Below are positions 32,244 to 40,990 of a stretch of DNA of 64,000 bases, piece after piece. The position numbers and the translations under genes were made by a program. Source of the DNA: Prauserella_A sp040645195. Its GTDB lineage: Bacteria; Actinomycetota; Actinomycetes; Mycobacteriales; Pseudonocardiaceae. The first letter of the stretch is position 1. Each line of letters opens with the position of its first letter. Under the pieces are notes generated by a model. The model ran no database searches and was not told the origin of the DNA. It saw nothing but the letters and a program-made list of their open reading frames with translations. Location: positions 80,875 to 144,874 of the forward strand of contig NZ_JBEYXW010000018.1 in the NCBI RefSeq assembly GCF_040645195.1, given 5' to 3'.

Positions 32244-33053
32244 ATGGCGATGTCGCGGCGCCAGCGCGCGCAGACATTCCGCGGCGTCCAGTACGCCATC
32301 CTCGTGCTGGTGGTGGTGCTCCTGGCGGTGTTCGCCGACTGGGGCCAGATCCGGCACGCATTCTTCAATGTGGACGCCGCGTCCACGCAGTTCCCTGAGG
32401 TTTTCTCCACCGCACTCGTCAACACGATCATCTACACGGTGCTCGGTTTCGCGCTGGGGCTCGCGCTCGGCCTGGTGCTGGCGCTGATGAAGCTGTCGTC
32501 GGTCGCTCCGTACCGGTGGCTCGCGACGATCTACATCGAGTTCTTCCGCGGCATCCCGGCGCTGCTGGTGTTCATCGCGCTCGGTTACGGTGTGCCGCTG
32601 GCGTTCAACCTGCGGTTCGACATCTACTCGACCGCGGCCATCGCGCTCGGTCTCGTCGGCTCGGCCTACATCGCGGAAACCCTGCGTGCCGGCATTCAGG
32701 CCGTGCCGCCCGGCCAGATCGAGGCGGCCCGCTCCCTCGGGATGTCGCAGACACGGACCATGCTGACCGTGGTGATCCCGCAGGCATTCCGGATCATCCT
32801 GCCGCCGCTGACCAACGAGCTCATCCTGCTCACCAAGGACTCGTCGCTGATCTACCTGCTCGGCCTGGTGCGCGACGAGTACGAACTGGCGAAGTTCGGC
32901 CGCGAGGGGCTGAACGCCACCGGCTCGCTGACCCCGATCCTGCTCGCCGGCCTGTGCTACCTGATCATCACGGTCCCACTCGGCTACCTCTCGCGGTACC
33001 TGGAGCGCCGGACCGGCCGCAAGCAGGACGAAGGACTGAAGGTGACGGCATGA
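32244..33053 (+). CDS. Amino-acid ABC transporter permease
   Basis: A 269-residue permease of the His/Gln family, with the EAA-loop AGIQAVPPGQIEAARSLGMSQ around residue 150 and ITVPLGYLSRYLERR at the C-terminus. Five or six helices. GAGGAG is 7 bp before ATG 32244. Its stop overlaps the ATPase start (ATGA). A single permease gene implies a homodimeric channel. Confidence 0.92.
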   Translation: MAMSRRQRAQTFRGVQYAILVLVVVLLAVFADWGQIRHAFFNVDAASTQFPEVFSTALVNTIIYTVLGFALGLALGLVLALMKLSSVAPYRWLATIYIEFFRGIPALLVFIALGYGVPLAFNLRFDIYSTAAIALGLVGSAYIAETLRAGIQAVPPGQIEAARSLGMSQTRTMLTVVIPQAFRIILPPLTNELILLTKDSSLIYLLGLVRDEYELAKFGREGLNATGSLTPILLAGLCYLIITVPLGYLSRYLERRTGRKQDEGLKVTA

Positions 33054-33805
33054 GTGACGTGATCGTGGAGGTCTCCGGCCTGCACAAGTCGTTCGGCAGG
33101 CTCGACGTGCTCAAGGGCATCGACCTGAGTGTCGCCAGAGGCGAGGTCGTGTGCATCATCGGCCCGTCCGGTTCCGGCAAGTCGACGTTGCTGCGCTGCG
33201 TCAACCTGCTGGAGGAGCCGAATGCCGGCACGGTCGTCGTGAACGGCTTCGAGCTCACCGACCCCGACGCCGACATCGACAAGGCCCGGCGCACCATCGG
33301 CATGGTCTTTCAGGGCTTCAACCTGTTCGGTCACCTCTCCGTGCTCGACAACCTCACCGTGGCCCAGCGTAAAGTCCTCAAGCGCAGCGCCGCCGAGTCG
33401 GAGGCCATCGCGCGGGAGAACCTGCGCAAGGTCGGCCTCGAGGAGAAGGCGCGGTCGATGCCGGTGCAGCTCTCCGGCGGGCAGCAGCAGCGGGTTGCGA
33501 TCGCCAGGGCGCTGTCGATGCAGCCTGCGGTGATGCTGTTCGACGAGCCGACGTCGGCACTCGACCCGGAGCTGGTCGGGGACGTACTCGCGGTCATGCG
33601 CCAGCTGGCCGAGGAGGGCATGACGATGCTCGTGGTGACCCATGAGATGCAGTTCGCCCGCGAGGTCGCCGACAAGGTGCTGTTCATGGACGGTGGCGTC
33701 GTGGTCGAGGAGGGCCCGGCCGCCAAGGTCATCGGCGCGCCGGAGCACGAACGGACGCAGACCTTCCTGCACCGGGTGCTCAATCCGGTACACGCCAACG
33801 AATAA
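33050..33805 (+). CDS. Amino-acid ABC transporter ATPase (GlnQ-like)
   Basis: A 251-residue ATPase: Walker A GPSGSGKS (38-45), Q-loop MVFQGFNLFGHLSVLDN, signature LSGGQQQRVAIARAL, Walker B VMLFDEPTSALDPELVGDV, and the switch His in VVTHEMQFAREVAD. These are canonical for the GlnQ/ArtP/HisP group. It completes the polar amino-acid importer with the two preceding genes. The 125 bp that follow lead into the beta-helix membrane protein gene. Confidence 0.93.
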   Translation: MSDVIVEVSGLHKSFGRLDVLKGIDLSVARGEVVCIIGPSGSGKSTLLRCVNLLEEPNAGTVVVNGFELTDPDADIDKARRTIGMVFQGFNLFGHLSVLDNLTVAQRKVLKRSAAESEAIARENLRKVGLEEKARSMPVQLSGGQQQRVAIARALSMQPAVMLFDEPTSALDPELVGDVLAVMRQLAEEGMTMLVVTHEMQFAREVADKVLFMDGGVVVEEGPAAKVIGAPEHERTQTFLHRVLNPVHANE

Positions 33806-33930
33806 CCCGGAACCGGCAGCGCTGCGCAGCCGTCCGAACACCTGGAGTGCTCCGAACGGCCGATTGCGCAACCTCCTCAAGATCGGCTTCGCTGGGGCCG
33901 TCAGGAGGACGTGAGCGCGAGGAGAGGCCG

Positions 33931-36303
33931 ATGCCGGGCTTTCGCCGCCTCGGGGGGCGTGACCCGGGTGAGGTCGAGGACGGACTGGCGGAGACGGCGG
34001 GCGAGCCGGAACGGCCGCCGTTCGACCCGTTCGCATCGAATCCGGACAAGCAGTACGAGGTGCGAGCCGCCGACCTCCTGCGCCCCTTCATCGAACCAGG
34101 CAGCGGTGGGCTGCTCCGCTGGCGCAAGCAGGCGACGAACGCGCCGATCGTGCAGGTCGAAGACGCCTACATCACGGGAAAGCTCGATCTGCGCGCCGCC
34201 GACCTGCAGTACCTGTTCCGGTTCGAACGCTGCCGGTTCGAGCAGCCACCGGATGTCCGTGAGGCCAGCCTGCTCGGCCTCGTCTTCCGCCGGTGCTGGC
34301 TGCCCGGTCTCAAGGCGCGGAACTTCCGTAGCCGAAACGATGTCCGGCTCATCCGTAGCGTGGTCGAGGTCGACTCCGGCAGGGCGGACAGCGAGACCAC
34401 GGTGCGCAGGGCGGACGACGTCGAGCGGGGTCTGCCCGACGCGGCCGTCAACCTCACCGATGCCGTGATCGAGGGCTCGGTGGTGCTCACCCGTACCAAG
34501 ATCATTCATTCCCGGGGTAAGGCGTTGCTCGCCGACCGGCTGACGATCACCGGCGCGCTGCTGGCCTACAGGCTGGAAGCCAGTGGTGAGGTCCGCATCC
34601 CCGGCCTGCGAACCGGCGGCAACGTCAACTTCTCCGGCGCCACGCTCGACAACCCGGAGGGTTTCGCGCTCAACGGCAACGGGCTGCAGATCGGCGGCAG
34701 CCTGCTGTGCGAGGTGGACAACTACGGCCCGCGGACCGGGCGTCGCCGCTTCAGCGCCAACGGCATGGTGTTCATGCCCAGCATCAAGGTCGCGGGTGAC
34801 GTCGTGTTCCGTGGTGCACGGCTGGCCGTGGACCAGACCGGCGACATCGTGGTCGACGCGTGGAAGACCGGCGACTGGTACGTCGACCCCCGGCCCGCGT
34901 TGATCGCCGACCGTATGCAGGTCGAGGGCAACGTCGAGCTGAGCGACTCCCTCGACGTCACAGGGACCATCCGCATGGTCAACGCACACCTCGGCGGGTC
35001 GCTGCGCCTTGCCGGGGCGCGGATTCGCGTGCTGCGCAGCGAGACGCCGCCGTTCCGTGACCGGGCTGTGCACCTGGACGGCAGCGAGATCAACGGCGAC
35101 ATCGACGCGAAGAGCCTGTGGATCGAGGGCCAGCTGCGGATGGCCGACATGACCGTGCGGGGCAACGTGTTCGTCGCAGGCGCGACGTTGGTCCGCCCGG
35201 AACGCGACGTCGTGTCGGCCCGCCGGACCACGGTGTCGGGCAACCTGGTGCTCACCGACTGCGCGGCCAACGGCACGCTGCGGCTGCAGGGCATGACCGT
35301 GCGCGGCAGTATCGACCTGCGTGGCACCGAGGTCGTGCAGCCGGAGAACATCGAGCTGGGCAGTTGGGCGGTGGATCTCCGGTCGGTACAGGTCGCGCGG
35401 AGCCTGTTGTTGACGGCCAACCGTGACCGGCCGTTCCGGGCGCGCGGTGGCGTGACCCTGGACGGTGCGGTCGTCAAGCGGCAGATCGATCTCACCGGTG
35501 CCGAGCTGTACGCCGCGGCGCCGCACACGATCGCGCTCGATGCCGGGGACACCGTCGCCGACGAGTTCGTGCTGGCACCGGTGATGCCACCGGAAGGTCG
35601 GGTGGTGCTGTGCCGGGCGCACTGCGGAACGCTGACCGACAGCGACGCGTTGTGGCACGCCACCGGCGGTCTCGAGCTGGAGGACTTCCGCTACGACGCG
35701 CTGGACACGCCCATCGACATGGCCGACGACGGGACGGTCGAGAAGCGGCTCACCATGCTGCACCACGCGATGGGCGGTTACCGGCCCGGTCCCTACGACC
35801 AGCTCGCCACGATGCTGCGTACGTGCGGCAACGAGGAACACGCCGACACGGTCATGATGCGCAAGCAGCAGTACCGCTACGAGTCGCTGGCGCGCGGCTA
35901 CCGCGTTTTCGGTGGTGGGGTGCGGTTGTGGAGCTGGCTGCAGCGGTCCATGGTCGGCTACGGCTACCGCCCCATTCGCGCCCTCGCCTGGCTGGCGATG
36001 TTGCTCGTGGCGGGCAGCCTGTGGTTCGGGCTGCGTAGTGACGAGTGCACGACCGATGCCGAGCGGTTCGAGGTGATCGGCGAGCGGTGTGCGGTGAACC
36101 GTGACGACAGTGGGCTGGAATGGAACCCGGTGCTCTACACCGCCGATCTGCTGGTACCGATCGCCGACCTCGGCAACAAGGGCCGCTGGTACATGGCCGA
36201 AGAGGACAAGTGGGTGTCGACCGGGTTCACCGCGATGGGCTGGGTACTGGCGACCACAGTTGCCGCCGGTGTGACCCGCACCCTGCGCCGCAACGGCAAC
36301 TAG
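33931..36303 (+). CDS. Large beta-helix-repeat membrane protein, unknown function
   Basis: A 790-residue protein. From about residue 60 to 600 it is a long series of short beta repeats (GSVVLTRTKI, GSLRLAGARI, GNVFVAGATL, GSIDLRGTEV and many similar), like pentapeptide-repeat or bactofilin-type solenoids. A helical section follows (LTMLHHAMGGYRPGPYDQLATMLRTCGNEEHADTV, split), then two C-terminal transmembrane helices near 695-715 and 765-785, with Cys residues in the loop between them. AGGAG lies 6 bp before ATG 33931. Streptomyces relatives are often labelled membrane-associated oxidoreductase, but I see no cofactor motif. The solenoid is probably cytoplasmic and anchored at its C-terminus. 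A 21-bp repeat array begins 1 bp after the stop. Confidence 0.75.
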   Translation: MPGFRRLGGRDPGEVEDGLAETAGEPERPPFDPFASNPDKQYEVRAADLLRPFIEPGSGGLLRWRKQATNAPIVQVEDAYITGKLDLRAADLQYLFRFERCRFEQPPDVREASLLGLVFRRCWLPGLKARNFRSRNDVRLIRSVVEVDSGRADSETTVRRADDVERGLPDAAVNLTDAVIEGSVVLTRTKIIHSRGKALLADRLTITGALLAYRLEASGEVRIPGLRTGGNVNFSGATLDNPEGFALNGNGLQIGGSLLCEVDNYGPRTGRRRFSANGMVFMPSIKVAGDVVFRGARLAVDQTGDIVVDAWKTGDWYVDPRPALIADRMQVEGNVELSDSLDVTGTIRMVNAHLGGSLRLAGARIRVLRSETPPFRDRAVHLDGSEINGDIDAKSLWIEGQLRMADMTVRGNVFVAGATLVRPERDVVSARRTTVSGNLVLTDCAANGTLRLQGMTVRGSIDLRGTEVVQPENIELGSWAVDLRSVQVARSLLLTANRDRPFRARGGVTLDGAVVKRQIDLTGAELYAAAPHTIALDAGDTVADEFVLAPVMPPEGRVVLCRAHCGTLTDSDALWHATGGLELEDFRYDALDTPIDMADDGTVEKRLTMLHHAMGGYRPGPYDQLATMLRTCGNEEHADTVMMRKQQYRYESLARGYRVFGGGVRLWSWLQRSMVGYGYRPIRALAWLAMLLVAGSLWFGLRSDECTTDAERFEVIGERCAVNRDDSGLEWNPVLYTADLLVPIADLGNKGRWYMAEEDKWVSTGFTAMGWVLATTVAAGVTRTLRRNGN

Positions 36304-36304
36304 C

Positions 36305-36388
36305 GCGAGTCCCCCGCTCCAGCGCGCGAGTCCCCCCGTCTGTCCCGCGAGTCCCCCGCTCCGGCACGCGAGTTGCCCACTCTGGCGC
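36305..36388. repeat. Array B: four tandem 21-bp units
   Basis: Units begin with GCGAGT at 36305, 36326, 36347 and 36368, exactly 21 bp apart. The first unit is identical to the first unit of array A (31000). The array begins one base after the stop codon of the beta-helix protein and ends about 100 bp before the thioredoxin/NHL gene. Unit 2 is the most divergent. Confidence 0.9.
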
Positions 36389-36489
36389 GGGATCACGCCC
36401 GCCGACGGTGGCGCTTATTACATCGCCCTCACGGGGGTATTACGGCCCCGCGCGAGAGGTTGCATGCGGCCGTCGCGTTCACTAGTGGT

Positions 36490-38328
36490 GTGAGTGTCTC
36501 GACAACGCGCCAGAACGTGCGCGCGCCCGAGCTCGCCGGGACGGCCTGGCTGAACACGGGTGGCAAGCGGATCCAGCTCGCCGAGCTGCGCGGCAAGATC
36601 GTCCTGCTCGACTTCTGGACCTCCGGCTGCATCAACTGCCTGCACGTGCTCTACGAGCTGCGGCCGCTGGAGGACGAGTTCGCCGACGTACTGGTGACGA
36701 TCGGGGTGCACTCCCCGAAGTTCCAGCACGAGGGTGAGACCGGTGCGATCGAGGCCGCCGTCGAGCGGTACGGCGTGCACCATCCGGTGCTCAACGACCC
36801 CGACATGACCACGTGGCAGCAGTACGCCGTGAAGGCGTGGCCGACGCTCGTGGTCGTCGACCCCGAGGGGTACGTCGTGCATGTCGCCGCAGGTGAAGGG
36901 CATGCCGATGCGCTGCGGCGGGTCATCACCGAGCTCATCGGCACCCATGAGGGCAAGGGCACGCTGCGCCGTGGTGGCAGCCTGTATGTGCCGGTGGAGC
37001 CGGAGGCGACCGAGCTGCGTTTCCCGAGCAAGGCGGTCGTCACCGCCGAGGGCAGGGTGCTGGTGGCCGACACCGCCAACCACTCGATCGCCGAGTTCGC
37101 CTCGGATGCCGAGACGCTCGTGCGCCGGTTCGGCGGCGGAACTCGCGGCGACGTCGACGGCGCGTTCGACATCGCGCAGTTCGCCGAACCGTCGGGGCTC
37201 ACGCTCCTGCCCGAGGAGATCGCGCAGCAGGTCGGGTACCACCTCGTGGTCGCCGACACCGCGAACCACCGCCTGCGCGGTGTCGACCTGCGCACCGGCG
37301 GCGTCACGACGATTGCGGGCACCGGCAGGCCGTGGCGTACCGGTGACGACTCCGGCAAGGCGCTCGACGTCGACCTCACCAGCCCGTGGGACGTGCGCTG
37401 GTGGGACGCCGTTGGCGGGGTGGTGGTGGCCATGGCGGGCAACCACACGCTGAGCGTGTTCGATCCGGTGGCCGCTACCGTGTCCCGCTTCGCAGGCACC
37501 ACAGTGGAGGGGTTGCGCGACGGCGCCGCCGGGGAGGCGTTCTTCGCCCAGACGTCCGGTCTCGCCGTGGCGAAGGACCGGCTGTGGCTCGTCGACGCCG
37601 AGACCTCGGCGCTGCGCTGGATCGAACCGTCCGGCGACGGCTTCACGGTCTACACCGCGGTCGGTACCGATCTGTTCTCCTTCGGACACCGGGACGGCAA
37701 GGCCCCGCACGCACTGCTGCAGCATCCGCTGGGCGTCGCCGTGCTGCCCGACGGCTCCGTCGCCATCGCCGACACCTACAACGGCGCGATCCGCCGCTAC
37801 GACCCGGCAACCGGCGAGGTGACCACCCTCGCCAGTGACCTCGCGGAACCGGCCGGGCTGGTCGTCACGGATACCGAGGTACTCGTCGTGGAGACCGCCG
37901 CGCACAGGCTGCGGCCGCTGGATGCGGCCAAGGCCGGCCAGGTCCACGGTGACGCACTCGCCGTGCGCAGGCCGCCGACGGTGCTGGCGCCAGGAGAGCT
38001 CGACTTCTCCGTGGTGTTCGCGCCGCCGCCCGGTGAGAAGCTCGACGACCGGTTCGGCCCCTCGACCAGGCTCGAGATCATCGCATCGCCGCCCGAGCTA
38101 CTGGCGGGCGGCGCGGGTACGAGCACGGAGCTGACCCGCACCCTGACGCTGGCCGCTGGGCACCGCGAGGGCGTGCTGCAGATCGTCGCGCAGGCGGCGA
38201 GCTGCGACGTCGAGGCCGAGCATCCGGCCTGCCGCGTCACCAGGCAGGACTGGGGCGTGCCCATCAGGCTCGATCCGGACGGCGAAGGGAGGCTTCGCCT
38301 CGTGTTGGCCGGGAACCCCGGCACGTAG
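36490..38328 (+). CDS. Thioredoxin-like/NHL-repeat protein (NHLC2-like)
   Basis: A 612-residue protein: a TlpA-like thioredoxin domain (residues 10-155, active site CINC at Cys47 and Cys50 in FWTSGCINC) followed by a six-bladed NHL beta-propeller (about 170-480, repeats such as VLVADTANHSIAEF, HLVVADTANHRLRGVD, VAIADTYNGAIRRYD) and a beta-rich C-terminal domain. There is no signal peptide. This is the architecture of NHLC2 and its bacterial orthologues, whose function is not settled. Starting codon GTG 36490 is the first sensible start after array B; the open frame upstream runs through the repeats. Confidence 0.85.
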   Translation: MSVSTTRQNVRAPELAGTAWLNTGGKRIQLAELRGKIVLLDFWTSGCINCLHVLYELRPLEDEFADVLVTIGVHSPKFQHEGETGAIEAAVERYGVHHPVLNDPDMTTWQQYAVKAWPTLVVVDPEGYVVHVAAGEGHADALRRVITELIGTHEGKGTLRRGGSLYVPVEPEATELRFPSKAVVTAEGRVLVADTANHSIAEFASDAETLVRRFGGGTRGDVDGAFDIAQFAEPSGLTLLPEEIAQQVGYHLVVADTANHRLRGVDLRTGGVTTIAGTGRPWRTGDDSGKALDVDLTSPWDVRWWDAVGGVVVAMAGNHTLSVFDPVAATVSRFAGTTVEGLRDGAAGEAFFAQTSGLAVAKDRLWLVDAETSALRWIEPSGDGFTVYTAVGTDLFSFGHRDGKAPHALLQHPLGVAVLPDGSVAIADTYNGAIRRYDPATGEVTTLASDLAEPAGLVVTDTEVLVVETAAHRLRPLDAAKAGQVHGDALAVRRPPTVLAPGELDFSVVFAPPPGEKLDDRFGPSTRLEIIASPPELLAGGAGTSTELTRTLTLAAGHREGVLQIVAQAASCDVEAEHPACRVTRQDWGVPIRLDPDGEGRLRLVLAGNPGT

Positions 38329-38338
38329 CATTAATCCC

Positions 38339-38683
38339 GTGGCAGACCGCAAGAACCCAGCCGGCCCGGACGCCAAGCTCGAAATCCAGATGCTGCACGA
38401 TCGCGTGCTGGTCCGGGTGCCTGGCGATGAGGGGGAACGCCGTAGTACTGGCGGCATCGTCATCCCGGCCACCGCGCAGGTGGCGCGTCGGCTTTCTTGG
38501 GGGGATGTACTCGGTGTAGGCAACAATGTGCGCAACGTGAAGGTAGGCGACCGGGTGTTGTTCAACCCGGAGGATCAGCTGGAAGTCGAGATCCAGGGTG
38601 GCGCCTACCTGGTGATGCGGGAGCGGGACATCCACGCGATGGCCAGCGAGCGCACCGAGCACGGAACGGGTTTGTACTTGTAG
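38339..38683 (+). CDS. GroES-family (Cpn10-like) protein, not linked to groEL
   Basis: A 114-residue protein with a Cpn10 fold: LHDRVLVRV at the start of the barrel, the mobile-loop-like STGGIVIP, then WGDVLGVGNNVRNVKVGDRVLFNPED and YLVMRERDIHAM. GroES normally has about 97-100 residues; here there are N- and C-terminal extensions. The IVIP tripeptide region that contacts GroEL is kept. There is no groEL in the window, so it may be a second co-chaperonin or a specialised one. GTG 38339 lies 10 bp after the NHL gene stop; possible co-expression with the thioredoxin/NHL gene is inferred. Confidence 0.8.
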   Translation: MADRKNPAGPDAKLEIQMLHDRVLVRVPGDEGERRSTGGIVIPATAQVARRLSWGDVLGVGNNVRNVKVGDRVLFNPEDQLEVEIQGGAYLVMRERDIHAMASERTEHGTGLYL

Positions 38684-38704
38684 TCACGGCTTGAGGGGGG
38701 CCGA

Positions 38705-40582
38705 GTGCGGGAGGAACACTACTGGCCGGAGTGGGACTCCGATTTCACCGCGGACAGGGCCGCCCCAGAGCGCCTTCCGGCTGCTGACCCGCTGCCCGAC
38801 CACGACGACGAACTCGCCGACGAGCTTCTCCAGCCGGCGTCCCCGCGGCGTTTGCCGGTCACTCGTGGCAAGCGCGTTCGCCGTGGCCTCGGCAGGGCGC
38901 TGATGATCGCCGGCGGTGCCGTCGCGGTGTTCGTCCTGCTCTACCTGGCCGATCTGCTGGCCAGCATCGGCGATGTGCCGCGCGGTGTGCGGGTCGCCGG
39001 TGTCGAGGTGGGCGGGCTGAGCCGCGAGGAGGCGGAGGCGCTGTTGCGCCGCGAGCTGGAGCCGCGCCTGGTCGAGCCGCTCACGGTGCACGCAGGTGAC
39101 GTCCGGGTCGAGCTCGATCCGCGCCAGGCCGGGCTGGGCCTCGACTGGGCGGCGACCGTCGCGGAGGCGGGGAGCCAGCCTCTCGACCCGCTCACCCGGC
39201 TCAGGTCGTTCTTCACCGATCGCGAGGTCGGCGTGGTGAGCACAGCCGACGACCAGCGGTTGCGTGCTGCGCTGGGAGCGCTCGCGACGGCGGAGATCGA
39301 TCACCAGATCACCGAGGGGACGATCGGTTTCCAGCAGCTCGACGGCGACGAGGTGCGCCCGTATGCGATACCGCCGAGGCAGGGGCAGCGGCTGGTCGAC
39401 GTCGACGGCGCCGTGTCGACCGTGAAGCGGCAGTGGTTGCTGGCCAGGACGGTCGAGATCCCCGTGGACGTCACTCCCCCGAAGGTGACGTTGGAGGGCG
39501 TACAGGCAGCACTGCGGCAGACCCGGCCGCTGGTATCCGGTCCGGTCACGGTCCGCGGCGAAGGAAAGTCGGTGGTTCTGCAGCCGCGGCGCATCAGCGA
39601 GGCGCTGCGCTACACGCCCGATGCGGACGGGCAGCTGCGTCTGACCGTGGACCCCGCACCGCTGGTGCGGGTAGTGCAGCCGGAGCTGGCCGCCACCGAG
39701 CGCGACCCGCGCAACGCGCGGATCGGGTTCGCGGGCGACATGGTGTCGATGGAGCCGTCCCAGCAGGGCAGGGTGATCGACTGGGAGAGCACGTTCGCCC
39801 CGCTGCTGCGGGTGGCCGCGCGACCGGAGGGCCGGGAGCTGCCGGTGACCTACGACCGGCAAGAGCCCGAGGTGACCACGGAGGACGCGCGGGCGCTCGG
39901 CATCACGGAGGTCATCGGCGAGTTCACCACGTCGGGGCTGTTCGATGCCGCTGCGCACAACGTCGCCACGATGGCCGCCGCGGTGGATGGCGCGGTCGTC
40001 CGGTCGGGCGAGACGTTCAGCCTCGACCGGCGCACCGGGCCACGCACGGAGTCACAGGACTACGTCGTGGCGCCCCTTCATGAGGACGGCACCGGTGCGC
40101 CGGTGATCGGCGGCGGCGTCTCCCAGTTCACCACCACGCTGTACAACGCCGCCTACTTCGCGGGACTCACCGACGCCGGTCACCTCGCGCACACGCACTA
40201 CCTGGACCGTTACCCGCCCGCACGGGACGCGATCTCGCTGCGCGACGACGGCTCCAGCGTCGATCTCGCGTTCACCAACGACCTGGCCAAGGGGGTCGCC
40301 ATCCAGGCGGAGGTATCGGGGGACCTGGTCACCGTGCGGATCTGGGGGACCCGCCAGTTCGGCGTCGGGAGCTCGACCAGCGATCGTGCCGGGCAGGAGC
40401 CACCGCCGGTCGAGGCCGACTCGGGGCCCGACTGCGTGCCGGAGGACGGAACGTACGGCTTCACCGTCTCGGACACGCGCGTGCTGTACGACGTTTCCTC
40501 CGGTCGCGAGGTGCGGCGCGAAAGTCACGAGGTCACCTATGCCCCGAGGCCCACGGTGTTCTGTAGTCCGGAGAGCGGCTGA
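38705..40582 (+). CDS. VanW family protein with peptidoglycan-binding-like domains
   Basis: A 625-residue protein. A cytoplasmic N-terminus (about 60 residues, acidic) precedes one transmembrane helix (~63-85). Two copies of the YoaR-like/PG_binding_4 domain follow, the first marked VRVAGVEVGGLSREEAEALL, and then a VanW domain near residues 405-540 (FSLDRRTGPRTESQDYV, GGGVSQFTTTLYNAAYFAGL). Family members are exported to the cell-wall side; the vancomycin link is historical and the true role is probably in cell-wall maintenance. GTG start at 38705, 21 bp after the GroES-like gene. Confidence 0.88.
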   Translation: MREEHYWPEWDSDFTADRAAPERLPAADPLPDHDDELADELLQPASPRRLPVTRGKRVRRGLGRALMIAGGAVAVFVLLYLADLLASIGDVPRGVRVAGVEVGGLSREEAEALLRRELEPRLVEPLTVHAGDVRVELDPRQAGLGLDWAATVAEAGSQPLDPLTRLRSFFTDREVGVVSTADDQRLRAALGALATAEIDHQITEGTIGFQQLDGDEVRPYAIPPRQGQRLVDVDGAVSTVKRQWLLARTVEIPVDVTPPKVTLEGVQAALRQTRPLVSGPVTVRGEGKSVVLQPRRISEALRYTPDADGQLRLTVDPAPLVRVVQPELAATERDPRNARIGFAGDMVSMEPSQQGRVIDWESTFAPLLRVAARPEGRELPVTYDRQEPEVTTEDARALGITEVIGEFTTSGLFDAAAHNVATMAAAVDGAVVRSGETFSLDRRTGPRTESQDYVVAPLHEDGTGAPVIGGGVSQFTTTLYNAAYFAGLTDAGHLAHTHYLDRYPPARDAISLRDDGSSVDLAFTNDLAKGVAIQAEVSGDLVTVRIWGTRQFGVGSSTSDRAGQEPPPVEADSGPDCVPEDGTYGFTVSDTRVLYDVSSGREVRRESHEVTYAPRPTVFCSPESG

Positions 40583-40634
40583 CACGCCGGAGCCGGCCGT
40601 CCCTCGAGGGCGGCCGGCTGCGGCGAGTGTGGTG

Positions 40635-40916
40635 CTAGGAGTGGATACGGTTCTTGCGCCGCATGTACATGCCCGTCACGAGTGACACGCCGAGCGCCGC
40701 GATGCCCAGCTGGGTCAGAAACTCGAGCCAGTCCCAGCCGCGCGTTTCCGCGTAGCCCAGCGCCCGGGCGATCGCGCTGCCGACGAACGCGGCGGCGATC
40801 CCGACCAGCATGGTCAGCCAGATCGGGATGTCCTGCTTACCGGGCAACACGAGCCTGCCCAGTGCGCCGAGCACAAGCCCGACCACGATCGCGGAGATGA
40901 TTCCCGAGATAGTCAT
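40635..40916 (-). CDS. GlsB/YeaQ/YmgE family membrane protein
   Basis: A 93-residue protein of three hydrophobic segments (SGIISAIVVGLVLGALGRLVLPG, IWLTMLVGIAAAFVGSAIA, QLGIAALGVSLVTGMY, each split by short loops) with the transglycosylase-associated signature GRLVLPG. Found widely as a stress-induced small membrane protein; no enzymatic activity is established. The ATG at 40916 follows GGAG at 8 bp. It converges on the VanW gene. Confidence 0.9.
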   Translation of the reverse strand: MTISGIISAIVVGLVLGALGRLVLPGKQDIPIWLTMLVGIAAAFVGSAIARALGYAETRGWDWLEFLTQLGIAALGVSLVTGMYMRRKNRIHS

Positions 40917-40990
40917 GGCCTCCACTCCAGTTTCGTGTCAACGGCTGACGAGAGAGAGGTACCCGACTCGTCGTGCAGTAACCACGCTCG

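Noticed and set aside
33901..36396. 831-codon open frame antisense to the beta-helix protein gene
   Set aside because: Low-complexity His/Arg/Val/Gln-rich product with no domain, typical of the mirror frame of GC-rich genes; the plus-strand gene has a ribosome-binding site and repeats.
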